DNA from: Odontesthes bonariensis
Lineage: Eukaryota; Chordata; Actinopteri; Atheriniformes; Atherinopsidae
Length of the DNA stretch: 64,000 nt
Reading direction: 5' to 3'
NCBI RefSeq assembly: GCF_027942865.1
Contig: NC_134522.1
Location: 6,988,849-7,052,848 of the forward strand
Position 1 is the stretch's first letter. Each line of letters opens with the position of its first letter. This document shows positions 39,401 to 45,167 of this stretch, one piece after another. The notes below the pieces were generated by a model. The model saw nothing but the letters and a program-made list of their open reading frames with translations, ran no database searches and was not told the DNA's origin. Made by a program: the position numbers and the translations under genes.

Positions 39401-42400
39401 TGTAAGAAAGAACAGTGAAAATGATCTGAACAACCAAAAAAGGGGAAAAGTGCAACTGCAACTGCAGTTGTTAGTCCGGACAGACTGTCAAAACAAACAC
39501 AGACTTCGGCCAACGGGCCCTATAACTAAGCAGAAACCTGTAGTCTGTGGGGCTCCTCATTCCTCCTCATCGAGCCTCTCACTACCACCTTTCCATCAAC
39601 TACATTTGACACTGAGCATATACAGAATGTTATTTTCAGAAGTTGCTAAAAAAAACAAGCAAATAACTAGCTTAACGTTTCCTTGGATTACCTAATACTA
39701 AAATGCTAACGCTGCACGCGGAGACTTCATAGCCACCATGGCAAATTATATTCATAATATTATAGTCTACACATGACAAATATTTTACACACAGACAATA
39801 TTTCAGATGATTTCTATGGATCGTATATGGTTTGCTTATCATTACAAAACATGAATGTGCAAGGCTATTGAGTAGCCTACTGATAAAAATAAAACGTTAG
39901 ACAATTTACCTTGATAACTGTGTCTATACTCCACAAAGAACTTGTACCCTTTCCTCAGCCTGGACTGTGGTGTTGGTGAGTGTGACTCCACGATCCTGTG
40001 TATATCCTCTAAAGTTATCCTTGGAAGAACCACCAGCGAAGTTGCGAAGAAACGCTGCATTTTTGTTTGTGTAGAAGTAGCGCTAAATGAGTTTCGCCGG
40101 GAAAGCGGTTTACCCGGGGTCCGTTTCACAAAGCAGGTTCAACAAACTCTGAGTCTAATCCTGATCTCTGAGTTGATCTACTCTGAGATAGAAAACTCTG
40201 AGTTTTCGGTTCCAGAAACGCTGATTTGAGTGAGTTTAATCAACTCTGAGTAAGTTCACCTTGAGTTTTGCGTGTACGCCACAACTTTAAAAAGCCAGCA
40301 TCAACGGAGTCCCGATTCGACGAGTCACCATGGCAACGGGGAAGAGGAGGGGCTACGTTTTTCACCAACCTCGAATTGGAAATCTTAATGCGCTCATACG
40401 GCGAGTTTCAACACGTTTTTAGAAATAAGTGCAACACCACTGCAGCAGCAAACGTGTAAATTTAAATGTAGTCCTTTGCAATCACAATAATATTACAGGG
40501 AAACTGCTTGAATGGTAGCCCATTCATTTATTTCATTTAGGTGCAATCTCGCGGGGGAGAAGCGCACTCTGCATCAGTTTAAGATGAAATATAAAAACAT
40601 TATTCAAACAGATGAGACCTCAGCATGGAGGTACCTCATTCTGATCATGTTTTACACTGTAAAGTAAATAGGCAATGCAAGGCAAGGCATCTATTTATAT
40701 AGCGCATTTTCATACTACTACAGGCAACTCAATGTGCTATATTTAAATATTAAGTGGCTATTTGACTGTGCAGTTATTTTATTCCCAACATAATGCTGTT
40801 TTCACACACATAAACTATGTCTTCTCATCTATATCATGTTCTGTTAAATAATTAAGCCTATTTAAACTAACACAGACTTCTACTGAGCCAACAGAAAGAA
40901 GGCAGATGCCCGTAAAACGGGTGGTGCCCAGCACCACCACCTCTAACGGGAGGGCAGTGGCTGAGGGAGTCCACCCCCAAGACACGAGTGCCTTTATAAA
41001 ATATAATAGGCCTATATATGTCTTTTTTAAGCCTATTCATACAAATATTTATTTGTCTTTTTTTCCTTTTGTCCCAACAAAATTCTGATGGTGCCGCTCA
41101 AAAAGATAATTGTCTGGAAATGCAAAAATCTATGCGGTCTGATAACCATCTCCTGAGGAATATTTAATTCTCTGCGCAGTAATGCTGCTCCTTCATCCAC
41201 GGGATCGTTGTCAAAAGGACATGTTGGTGGAAACAGTTGTCTCCTGCTGTGCCTAATGGACTTATAGAAGTAGAAGAACTCGCTCTGCTGACTGAATGAA
41301 TGAGGAAATCAATGGCGTGTGTGGCTGAAAGAGGGCGGAGACAGAAAGAAACTTGAGGTTTCTTGAGTAAAAGTTTCCCTCATTTCAGGGTTAATCAACT
41401 CAGAGTTTTCACTAAACCTGCTTCGTGAAACGGACCTCTGGTGTGACGTCATTGGAATGCATCGACTCCGCTGTCATTTTACAACTTCATGTTTCTACAG
41501 TGGCTCACAGTCGGCAAATCAAACGACTAAATACCAAATTGGGGTTTTCACATGTTCGTGCGCGCCCATCGCATGATTTAGACTCGACGATTTCGGTTGA
41601 GTATGTGGGGATTTTTTTTCGGTCGCATCAGAGCACATTTTTAAAAGTCGTGGGGACAAAATTCAAATCATAAATAGTGGTGGGGACATGTCCCCACCGC
41701 CCCCCCGTAATCGACGCCTATGTGCTCGCCCGAGTTTGTCTGTTGCTTTGTCTGGATGTTCGGCTGGATGTTCGTCTGTTCGTGCTGCAATCTTGCGACC
41801 TCCACAAGGTGGCGCGACCTCAAGGTGCCAAAGCCAAACAGAATGCATAGTGCGCGGATTTGCTGTAATTAGCACAACGAAAGATTGCAACGGCAAGCCA
41901 GTGTACATAACTGCATATAGCGTAGTAATAATAATGACACAAATATCCTTAATGTCTGAAAACATACTGAGCTTCCTTGGCGGAGGCCTGCACTCTCTGA
42001 GTGCATTTCTAGTTTAAATCTCTCACCAGAATGATTTCAAATTAGATAGAACCAATATTTGTCCATAAAAAACACAGCTACTGTTTTACCACTGGCGGTG
42101 AAAGCTTCCCCTCCATTTTTCCCTCTTGCTCCATAAGAGAAGTGGCTGTAACAGTGGTAGAGCAGTCGTTTTTTGACCTCTTAGCCCCTTCCTACAGGGC
42201 CACAAAACACATCTTCTCAGCATCAAAATTGCAGTTGCAGCCGTCAGATCACTGAACATGTGATGTTATGTAGGCTAAAAGAAGTAATAATGATTTTTTT
42301 TTGCTGCCCGATACAAAGTAAAAGACACGCACAGCACTTAAGTTATTCAGGTGGCTTCTGAAGAGACTTTCGGTGAGATCTGACCGATTTAGCAAAAAAT

Positions 42401-45167
42401 GTACTCAGATTTAAGAGTTCTTTTAAACTTTCTGTGCAAAGGAGAAGAGGTTCTTGTAGGTGAATGACATGGAAGCAACAAACGTGCATAAGGAAATTAA
42501 AGAGCAAAAGAAAACGTTGGTTAGGTTGGACTCGTTTCTCTCTTATATCAAGAAACGGCCACAAGACTGGAAGAAGGATTTAACTGTTGCATCATAAGAT
42601 CACTACCCAGGGTAGAAGAATCTACAAAATGAGACCAAATAAATGTATTCAAGCCATTAAGTGAACATTTCTGCCCCTACATCTCTTACAGGCAGCTGCT
42701 ATGCTTTGGATCTTGTGCTAGTGCTTGTTAACATACCGTATTTTCCGGACTGTAAGTCGCATTTATTTAGAAAGTTATTTCACAAAATCCAAGACCAAGA
42801 ACAGACATTTAATCTGGAAAGGCAAGTTATTCAGCTCATATGATCCGGGTGACACGTTGTGTTCAGTTACCTCCTCTTCAATGAACTCACGGAAAACTGT
42901 AGACCTCGGCTTGGAAGTCTGCCGGCAGTTTGTGACACCGCTGTTCGTGCTCTGATAGTCATTTATATTCATCTCCTTTGCAAGTACCAGGGCGTGGAGA
43001 CGTAATTGCAGCGCGTTGTTCCAGCACCCACCTGTGGACTCGTTCCTCCAGCTCTGGCCACCTCGCTTTCAGTCTCGCTTTCTTTGTTTACTTCATTGCA
43101 GTCAGATGAACCTCTGCTTTTCGCCAGTCCCTCACAAGTTTCTCATTCACTCCAAACTTTTTTTCTGCTGCTCGATTACCGTTTTCGTCTGCATATTTTT
43201 CTACCTGCAGTTTGTAATCTGCAGAATAGGATTTTCTTTTTGGCTGCATTTTTGTTTGTGTTCAGTCTTCCTCAGTTGTCTTTAAGTTAATGTTTCAGTA
43301 GTACGGGAGCAGCAGATAGAGTGTCCTCTTGTGGCTGTAGATAGCAATGTTTACTCCTTGGTTCATGTCAGTCAATAAATTAAATATATTTTGATATATA
43401 AGTCGCAGGACCATCCAAACTATGAAAAAAAGTGTGACTTATAGTCCAGAAAATACGGTACTTGTCAGTGTACTAAGAGCCTAAGGAGCAAACTAGAAAG
43501 CTCCGACCGTACAAACTTTCTATTTGTAGCATGTAAACAATAACAAAGGCAACAACAGAGGAAAGTATGTTAAGACCGTTCAGAAACAGCGACAGCATCA
43601 TAGTGGAAATAGTACGCAAGTGATGTAACCTACGATGATATGTGAGCCTTGACTTCTGTCCACATTTACTTCCTCTCTGGTCACCTGCATATTGCAAATT
43701 GAGAACACAGTGTTGATTTCTAAGAACATATCTGTGTAACGGATGCTCAAAAACAGGTGCAGGATTCACGAGGCAGACAATTTTAGCTCAAGAACACTTG
43801 ATTTAAAACAATATAACAACTTTGTTCATATAGCACCTTTTACAGGTAGAGGAAACTGTGAGCCAAACAGCTTCAAATTAAGGATAAGACAGGAAACAAA
43901 AGACAGGGAATAAAAAGTACAACATTCATAGGAATAAACGTTTAAAATACCAAAAACAGTCAAAATAAATAGAGGACAAGGCATATTAATGTCAGTCTCT
44001 GAAAAAAAAAGGGTTTTAAGAAGTGATTTAAAACAAGTAACTGATTTTTCTCACAGTAACAGGTTCAAACTTACACTTATTCTCTCAGTCCGTCTGTGTG
44101 TGTGCTTTTTAAAATCACAAGTTATCCTTATTTGTCTCGGCCACTTTGGGAATTGCTTTTAAATAATCAGTTTATAGTAATTTTATTATGGATGTTTATA
44201 GGTTAAATATCCTTAAGTTCACTGGGGAGCCTCCAGAAGAAGATGCACAGGTGATATTCATCACATTACTGAAAAGCATAATCTCCAAAAGTGGCAATCA
44301 AGATACTTCTTTGTTAAGGCGTGTGTGTATATTTTCTTAAATGAGCTCCTGTTTAACTTATCAGAAAATATTCATGACATTTGGCAAATGCTTTTGTGTT
44401 TTGTAATGCGCCCAAATACCAGTTTATGTAATGTTTTACGATCCTTTAGAAGCTCTTTGAGATTTACTAAAAGCTTAATTACCAAAACACATCTGGGTCT
44501 TTGTTTTCAACGTCTTGCTTTGGTTATTAATGGCTCCAGGCCTCGTGCTGTTCAAGCAAATGTGATGTAAAAGGCGTCCTACCAAACTCAATTAAAAAAT
44601 ACTGCAAAATATTGCTTTTTGGCGTATTTATAAGCATATGAAATATACACACAGCGGAAACGGTTCTCAATGAGAGGGCGGTAGTTGCTGGGCCTATACG
44701 GCAATAAATACATTACGGTGAAAACGCATTATTTCATCATAATAAGCTTTTTTTTTTCTTAAATTGTTCACAGCACCCCTTGGCGATGCAAGGGCTTTGT
44801 TGGATCAACACTCAACTGCAACATAGGGCTATATTGCTGGGTTAATAAAGACTATTGACGCCGAAATAAAGGGATATTGTGAACGGTATGTGCGTATTCA
44901 GTGTCCATTAGCAAGGCTGCTTAATTAAACTAGGTGTAGCTGCGTGCATCAGTACTGAATAGCATGCAGCAAGCTAGCTAGCTAGCTAATGTTAGCTTAA
45001 AAGAGCACATCTCGACCGGAAGCTGGCTGACAATATTTCAATACCATAACATCTAAACTGGTTCAGCAAACACGTCTATGTTGAGTCTGACTGCTCATGC
45101 GATTATGGCATTGATGTATATTTCTTACCTGTAAACGTTTAAGTCTAAATTCCTCCGAGTCCGCCAT
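352..45167 (-). CDS. zmym4: zmym4, zinc finger MYM-type protein 4 (gene level, 23 coding exons, 3' end outside window)
   Basis: Nuclear protein of the ZMYM family, thought to act in transcription and chromatin complexes. The first Met (45167) opens a 13-residue exon followed by an acidic exon containing RVFDEVMGLGDF, like the human ZMYM4 N terminus. Then come SUMO-type IKDEP and IKEE motifs (about residues 245-275), a run of FCS/MYM zinc fingers with paired CxxC and FC(S)xxC motifs (about 360-930), a STQTDA motif, a VPVPVFIPVPM Pro-Val segment, LETDFPS, and the HVYGVKAWRSWVQ start of the DUF3504 region. All placed exons are phase-compatible and give about 1,367 residues; human ZMYM4 is about 1,550, so the end lies left of base 352. 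It is head-to-head with adprs, and both are on human 1p34 as I recall. The least certain parts are the last exon and the piggyBac-like exon at 7407-7838. Confidence 0.93.
763..801. repeat. poly-G tract
   Basis: Two near-perfect runs of G broken by one T, in a zmym4 intron; possible G-quadruplex former and a likely assembly or length-variation hot spot. Confidence 0.9.
897..1105 (-). pseudogene. Tc1/mariner transposase fragment
   Basis: The minus frame includes TTVKHGGGFIILWGYIQNA, matching the TVKHGGGSIMLWGC motif of Tc1 transposases. Only about 60 residues remain. The rest of the intron, 1105-2738, shows nothing recognisable. Confidence 0.65.
2739..2999 (-). CDS. zmym4: zmym4 exon with LETDFPS motif
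   Basis: 261 nt encoding a Ser/Pro/Asp-rich stretch with VVTPTVPVDEKAHKAVQTDL and, near the end, VMDLETDFPS (human DLEADFPSDS). Acceptor CTGTAG, donor GTGAGA, phases 1 to 1. Confidence 0.85.
3030..3710. repeat. degenerate hAT-like interspersed repeat
   Basis: Starts GGCAGGGGTGTCAAACTCAA, the common 5' end of vertebrate hAT-Charlie-type elements, and ends with GCGGGCCGTGTC. Internally the block AACTTAAA...TCTCCATAAAA occurs twice (about 3190 and 3425), showing internal duplication. Confidence 0.6.
3759..3867 (-). CDS. zmym4: zmym4 acidic linker exon
   Basis: 109 nt encoding VPVPIVVPPQAKDTKEAGVQ followed by a Glu-rich run. It continues the Pro-Val segment in frame; phases 0 to 1. Confidence 0.82.
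3972..4084 (-). CDS. zmym4: zmym4 exon 19/20, Pro-Val-rich segment
   Basis: 113 nt encoding KVLMVTVPVPVFIPVPMNMY and SQHTPVPMVIPVPV, the hallmark VPVPVPVFVPIPLHLY stretch of ZMYM2/4. Phases 1 to 0, GTATGT donor. Confidence 0.95.
4393..4631. mobile_element. small MITE
   Basis: Inverted ends GTTACCTTCCTAAAATAATC and GGCCATTATTTTAGGAAGGT with an AT-rich core. Related ends recur at 14702 and 15160-15183. The rest of this intron up to 6280 shows no recognised feature. Confidence 0.65.
6280..7379. mobile_element. TTAA-flanked MITE (piggyBac-like insertion)
   Basis: Inverted ends AGGGACAGTTCGGGT (6284 on) and ACCCGAACTGTCCCT, each flanked by TTAA (6280-6283, 7376-7379). Contains a (CGTC)n microsatellite at 6968-6995. 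Its right end is 27 bp from the donor side of the zinc-ribbon exon. Confidence 0.8.
7407..7838 (-). CDS. piggyBac-type zinc-ribbon exon, probable cassette exon of zmym4
   Basis: 432 nt (144 codons), phase 1 in and out, so it keeps the zmym4 frame whether included or skipped. The donor is a good GTGAGC; the acceptor (CTACTAG) has a modest pyrimidine tract. The protein reads LTGRHFLGKRETNSDCKVC, a long Lys/Glu-rich insert, then TWFYCKTC and LCPVPCFELYHTRLIY. This is the C-terminal zinc ribbon typical of piggyBac (DDE_Tnp_1_7/PGBD) transposases, with CxxC, CxxC and C-x3-C-x5-H ligands. The catalytic DDE part is not seen nearby. I read it as an exonised transposase zinc ribbon; alternatives are a dead remnant or a short separate gene. 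Human ZMYM4 has no such segment, as I recall. Confidence 0.55.
8168..9129. mobile_element. Harbinger-like MITE
   Basis: Inverted ends GGGGTGTACTACAAAG and CTCCGTAGTACACCCC. Inside, 8673-8695 has GTCGCTCAGCTGGTTGAGC, similar to a tRNA A box, but no cloverleaf can be drawn. Confidence 0.65.
9385..9514 (-). CDS. zmym4: zmym4 exon 18, STQTDA exon
   Basis: 130 nt encoding ASTQTDAMRAS and MKNKSVLCRPFTVDQEIMC, like ASTQTDALKL and LKNKALLCKPIT in human ZMYM4. It ends in phase 1 with a GTAACT donor, so it can join either the zinc-ribbon exon (7838) or the VPVPV exon (4084). Confidence 0.92.
10222..10405 (-). mobile_element. tRNA-derived SINE nested in the hAT element
   Basis: On the minus strand GGCGTACTGGGTTGAGC resembles an A box and GGTTGGAGTCC a B box, followed by a CT-rich body and AAAGGCACAAAAGC tail. 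Typical of fish tRNA-derived SINEs. Confidence 0.65.
10563..10740 (+). pseudogene. hAT transposase BED zinc-finger remnant
   Basis: Starts MEKGTELLLGHFHFKVLPDG and contains VICKHCQVELSSQ then LKYHLKAKH, giving the CxxC...HxxxxH ligands of a BED finger. The catalytic RNase H-like domain is gone. Confidence 0.8.
11434..11477 (-). CDS. zmym4: zmym4 exon 17 (small)
   Basis: 44 nt encoding GALPTSNVDGKNLDH, parallel to GAVPTVTAKIIGD. GTATGT donor, phases 1 to 0, directly before the STQTDA exon. Confidence 0.78.
11949..12085 (+). repeat. common fish interspersed repeat fragment
   Basis: TTTATTTAACCAGGCAAGTC followed by TTATTTACAATGACGGCCTG, a motif seen repeatedly in teleost genomes. Family assignment is from memory. 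Confidence 0.5.
12249..12362 (-). CDS. zmym4: zmym4 exon 16
   Basis: 114 nt encoding NPVIADVVSLANGSATQPNV, matching TPVIANVVSLASAPAAQPTV. The acceptor at CTGTAG is the only nearby one that keeps frame. Phases 1 to 1. Confidence 0.9.
12420..13135. repeat. interspersed repeat in zmym4 intron
   Basis: Ends in CCGTTTACACGATGGGAAG (minus reading), with several internal inverted stretches (CCCCGTTTT and AAAACGGGG types). Looks like an old non-autonomous DNA transposon; ends not resolved. Confidence 0.4.
13477..13654 (-). CDS. zmym4: zmym4 exon 15, last MYM finger
   Basis: 178 nt encoding MGRCDGCRKQGYMTEKLQC and VRNFCNMPCLLQYCYLNF, the counterpart of AKCDACKRQG in human ZMYM4. Phases 0 to 1. Confidence 0.94.
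13753..13928 (-). CDS. zmym4: zmym4 exon 14, MYM finger
   Basis: 176 nt encoding CKMLFKHDVTSRNK, LPCTYCSGIVQKML, GGKIEEFCRPHCMSQYTVLY, the counterpart of GGKVEEFCCEECMSKYTVLF. Phases 1 to 0. Confidence 0.95.
14702..15183. mobile_element. MITE interrupted at its right end by a hAT
   Basis: Ends GTCACCCTATTAAAATAATG and CATTATTTTTAATAGGGTGA. The hAT at 15184 inserted inside the last bases of the right end, so the MITE is older. Confidence 0.7.
15184..16249. mobile_element. hAT transposon with 8-bp TSD
   Basis: Ends TAGGGCTGTCGCGATAAC and CCGCGACAGCCCTA, flanked by perfect GGGTGACG (15176-15183 and 16250-16257). Subterminal CACCGCGG motifs are inverted at both ends. No transposase frame. Confidence 0.92.
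16387..16537 (-). CDS. zmym4: zmym4 exon 13, MYM finger
   Basis: 151 nt encoding MFCSKTCSELYKTQ, FCEYCKQEKVLLDTI and LSFCGE. The donor GTGAGT leaves phase 1, so the join to exon 14 reads SFCGENCKMLFKHD, matching human SFCSEGCKLLYKHD. Confidence 0.94.
16623..16982 (-). CDS. zmym4: zmym4 exon 12, Ser/Pro-rich linker and finger start
   Basis: Exactly 120 codons. A long Ser/Pro-rich, probably disordered linker leads to LTCCQCSRQFGTKPLLFSQ, matching KCQHCNRLFATKPELLDY in human ZMYM4. GTAAGA donor, phase 0 at both ends. Confidence 0.92.
17075..17190 (-). CDS. zmym4: zmym4 exon 11, MYM finger
   Basis: 116 nt encoding CSLCKVSAVPQYHLAMVDG and IRNFCSHACVTTYR, the equivalent of AIPQYHLAMSDGSIRNFC in human ZMYM4. 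Phases 1 to 0. Confidence 0.95.
17226..18100. mobile_element. hAT transposon with 8-bp TSD
   Basis: Ends TAGGCCTGTCACGATAAC and ATATCGCGACAGGCCTA, flanked by ATCAAGAC (17218-17225, 18101-18108). Non-autonomous. The rest of the intron to 18847 shows nothing. Confidence 0.92.
18848..18998 (-). CDS. zmym4: zmym4 exon 10, MYM finger
   Basis: 151 nt encoding CANCRKIAIVSSTIMERD and LYCSSACVEQ, a complete finger. Phases 0 to 1 with a GTACAA donor. Confidence 0.93.
19074..19289 (-). CDS. zmym4: zmym4 exon 9, two MYM fingers
   Basis: Encodes IEHEVTHQGRLHRLCSDACF and MNCCDGCGLYCNSNSG, then FCSSTCIATYKQ before a GTACGT donor; this is the counterpart of MNCCENCGGYC in human ZMYM4. The acceptor could be 3 nt further in (19286) because CAGCAG repeats at the junction. 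Confidence 0.94.
19918..20060 (+). repeat. CATCCATCCA-type fish repeat fragment
   Basis: CATCCATCCAACCATTTTCC then GGAAACCCAGACATGCCTCC; a recurrent teleost repeat. The rest of 19290-20550 shows no supported feature. Confidence 0.5.
20551..20785 (-). CDS. zmym4: zmym4 exon 8, MYM finger and charged linker
   Basis: 235 nt. MHFCGQFCLSVF is the FCxxxC half of a MYM finger; a Lys/Glu/Pro-rich linker follows (KPEKPPEKQVERLPDKP, longer than in mammals), then CSVCK opens the next finger. Phases 2 to 0. Confidence 0.92.
21352..21476 (-). CDS. zmym4: zmym4 exon 7, MYM finger
   Basis: 125 nt encoding GQTAFQRKGSTQLFCSTVCL, nearly identical to the human ZMYM4 finger, followed by the CFQC pair of the next finger. 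Phases 0 to 2. Confidence 0.95.
21539..22860 (+). pseudogene. Tc1-like transposon remnant, split by a MITE
   Basis: Left end CAGAGCCCTCCATAATGGT. Plus-strand pieces read GGGVMVLG, then DNDPKHPAEAASEF (21956 on) and WLSQSPDLNPPERAFNVLKK, the third catalytic block of Tc1 transposases, with several stops. The copy resumes after the MITE at 22815. Confidence 0.8.
22168..22814. mobile_element. MITE nested in the Tc1 remnant
   Basis: Inverted ends GGCTGTGTCAGAAACCGCAT and ATGCGGTTTCGAACACAGCC with many inner copies of AGTATGC. CAT may be the 3-bp target duplication. Likely Harbinger- or hAT-related; superfamily uncertain. Confidence 0.7.
22965..23161 (-). CDS. zmym4: zmym4 exon 6, Pro/Ala-rich linker and start of first MYM finger
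   Basis: 197 nt. It encodes a Pro/Ala-rich linker ending in VRCSGCSK, the first CxxC of the MYM array (human VSCSGCKK). Phases 1 to 0. Its donor lies close to the end of an intronic Tc1-like remnant. Confidence 0.88.
23485..23548 (-). CDS. zmym4: zmym4 exon 5
   Basis: A 64-nt exon encoding EELRISSVYSVGGGNTFTSP, which parallels GELKISAVFSVSGS in human ZMYM4. Phase 0 in, 1 out, GTGAGT donor. Confidence 0.8.
23649..23798 (-). CDS. zmym4: zmym4 exon 4, SUMO-motif exon
   Basis: Fifty codons in phase 0. It contains INIKDEPIDEGYDAALLPQ and IRQIKEELEQ, equivalent to IRIKEEPLDDEYDKAM in human ZMYM4. Both IKDE and IKEE match the psi-K-x-E SUMOylation consensus; that they are modified is inferred. Confidence 0.9.
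23876..23928 (-). CDS. zmym4: zmym4 exon 3
   Basis: A 53-nt exon encoding DDGVLNQTEETEDSQQEE, with phases 1 to 0 that fit both neighbours and a GTGAGG donor. Confidence 0.75.
23929..26004. other. zmym4 intron 2, no recognised feature
   Basis: AT-rich with T- and C-runs near 24460-24540. No transposon ends or exons were seen. Confidence 0.4.
26005..26599 (-). CDS. zmym4: zmym4 exon 2, acidic N-terminal region
   Basis: Acceptor at TATACAG, donor GTAAAA, length 595 nt, phase 0 in and 1 out. It encodes a Ser/Glu/Asp-rich low-complexity region with a run of acidic residues (EDEEEEEQ). It carries no recognised fold and is probably disordered. A long open frame on the opposite strand here is only its shadow. 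Confidence 0.88.
26927..27012 (+). repeat. fragment of the AACTAGAAATGCACTCAGAG repeat family
   Basis: Shares AACTAGAAATGCACTCAGAG, ACCTCCGCCAAGGAAGCT and GTTTTCAGACATTAAGGATA with the copy at 41720-42014 (opposite strand). Confidence 0.75.
27077..28236. mobile_element. hAT transposon with 8-bp TSD
   Basis: Ends TAGAGGTGCACCGAAATGA and GAATATTCGGTGCGCCTCTA, flanked by GTGTTAAC (27069-27076, 28237-28244). Subterminal GGCCGAA motifs cluster at both ends. No transposase. Confidence 0.92.
30945..31590. mobile_element. hAT-like fragment inserted in the Helentron helicase
   Basis: Right end (minus reading) is TAGGGCTGGCACGGTATATG, directly after the Walker B codons. No matching left end was found near 30950, and the helicase stretch after Walker B is missing, so insertion came with a deletion. 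Confidence 0.65.
33812..34432 (-). repeat. in-frame 69-bp tandem repeat in the Helentron ORF
   Basis: About nine units of a 23-residue basic repeat, typified by ESTEAADNRRAAARAQKRRQ plus RQQ. Gives a long Arg/Gln-rich coiled or helical arm. The plus-strand open frames here are shadows. Confidence 0.93.
34798..35676. mobile_element. fold-back MITE with very long inverted arms and TTAA TSD
   Basis: TTAA at 34798-34801 and 35673-35676 flank ends AGTGATACTCCGGAGTAGAT and its inverse. The two arms (about 390 nt each, roughly 34802-35190 and 35286-35672) are near-perfect reverse complements around a loop of about 95 nt. Confidence 0.92.
36439..37064 (+). repeat. AACTAGAAATGC family, longest copy
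   Basis: Begins AACTAGAAATGCACTCAGAG, AGACCTCCACCAAGG and ends CCTGGGCGGAGGT; the CCTCCGCC / GGCGGAGG pieces are inverted. Also contains short internal duplications (GCAGTGTTCGCCGTTATTA twice). Sequence between 35690 and 36438 shows nothing recognised. Confidence 0.75.
38262..38751 (+). repeat. AACTAGAAATGC family, second copy in direct orientation
   Basis: From CTTTGTTTTATAAGCGCATT to CCTGGGCGGAGGTA it repeats 36478-37064 with small indels; the first 40 bp are missing. The two copies are 1.2 kb apart in the same orientation. 37065-38261 holds an A-run and no gene. Confidence 0.85.
40330..40985 (+). pseudogene. Harbinger MYB/SANT-like gene remnant
   Basis: LELEILMRSYGEFQHVF then KCNTTAAANV (40365-40456) matches the MYB-like partner protein of Harbinger; 40898-40935 reads KKADARKTGG of the same protein. 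Frame is broken. Confidence 0.65.
41085..41310 (-). pseudogene. Harbinger transposase N-terminal remnant
   Basis: Minus reading gives FDNDPVDEGAALLRRELNIP then HRFLHFQTII, resembling the N-terminal exon of Harbinger transposase. Opposite in strand to the MYB remnant, as in intact Harbingers. Confidence 0.5.
41720..42014 (-). repeat. AACTAGAAATGC family, inverted copy
   Basis: Minus reading runs from AACTAGAAATGCACTCAGAG to GGGCGAGCACATA, where it is cut by the end of the element at 39126-41719. Confidence 0.8.
42733..43461. mobile_element. Tc1/mariner-like MITE
   Basis: Inverted ends CCGTATTTTCCGGACTGTAA and TATAGTCCAGAAAATACGG with TA at both sides; subterminal AAGTCGCA/TGTGACTT motifs. 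The stretch 43470-45128 beyond it shows no recognised gene or element. Confidence 0.8.
45129..45167 (-). CDS. zmym4: zmym4 exon 1 (start codon)
   Basis: Thirteen codons starting at ATG 45167, reading MADSEEFRLKRLQ, then a strong GTAAGA donor. It joins in phase 0 to HEERMSRVFDE in exon 2, which resembles the start of human ZMYM4. The roughly 18.5 kb intron that follows is filled with transposons. Confidence 0.8.

Larger units (their letters stand above)
40115..41440. mobile_element. Harbinger transposon remnant
   Basis: Ends GGGTCCGTTTCACAAAGCAG and TGCTTCGTGAAACGGACCTC, both followed by AACTCTGAG motifs; a familiar fish Harbinger terminus. Keeps pieces of both element genes. Confidence 0.85.
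39126..41719. mobile_element. DNA transposon with GGCGTC… ends, unclassified, hosting a Harbinger
   Basis: Left end GGGCGTCAGTTTGG...AAGTGGTGGGGACA and right end (inverse) AGGCGTCGATTACGGGGGG...GGTGGGGACATG. On the minus strand 40060-39912 carries a short start exon, MQRFFATSLVVLPRITLEDI to FFVEYRHSYQ, before a GTAAAT donor, probably from the element's own gene. A Harbinger element is inserted at about 40115. Confidence 0.65.

Noticed and set aside
44325-44570. 81-residue plus-strand open frame
   Set aside because: No recognisable motif, AT-rich codons and no splice context; likely chance.
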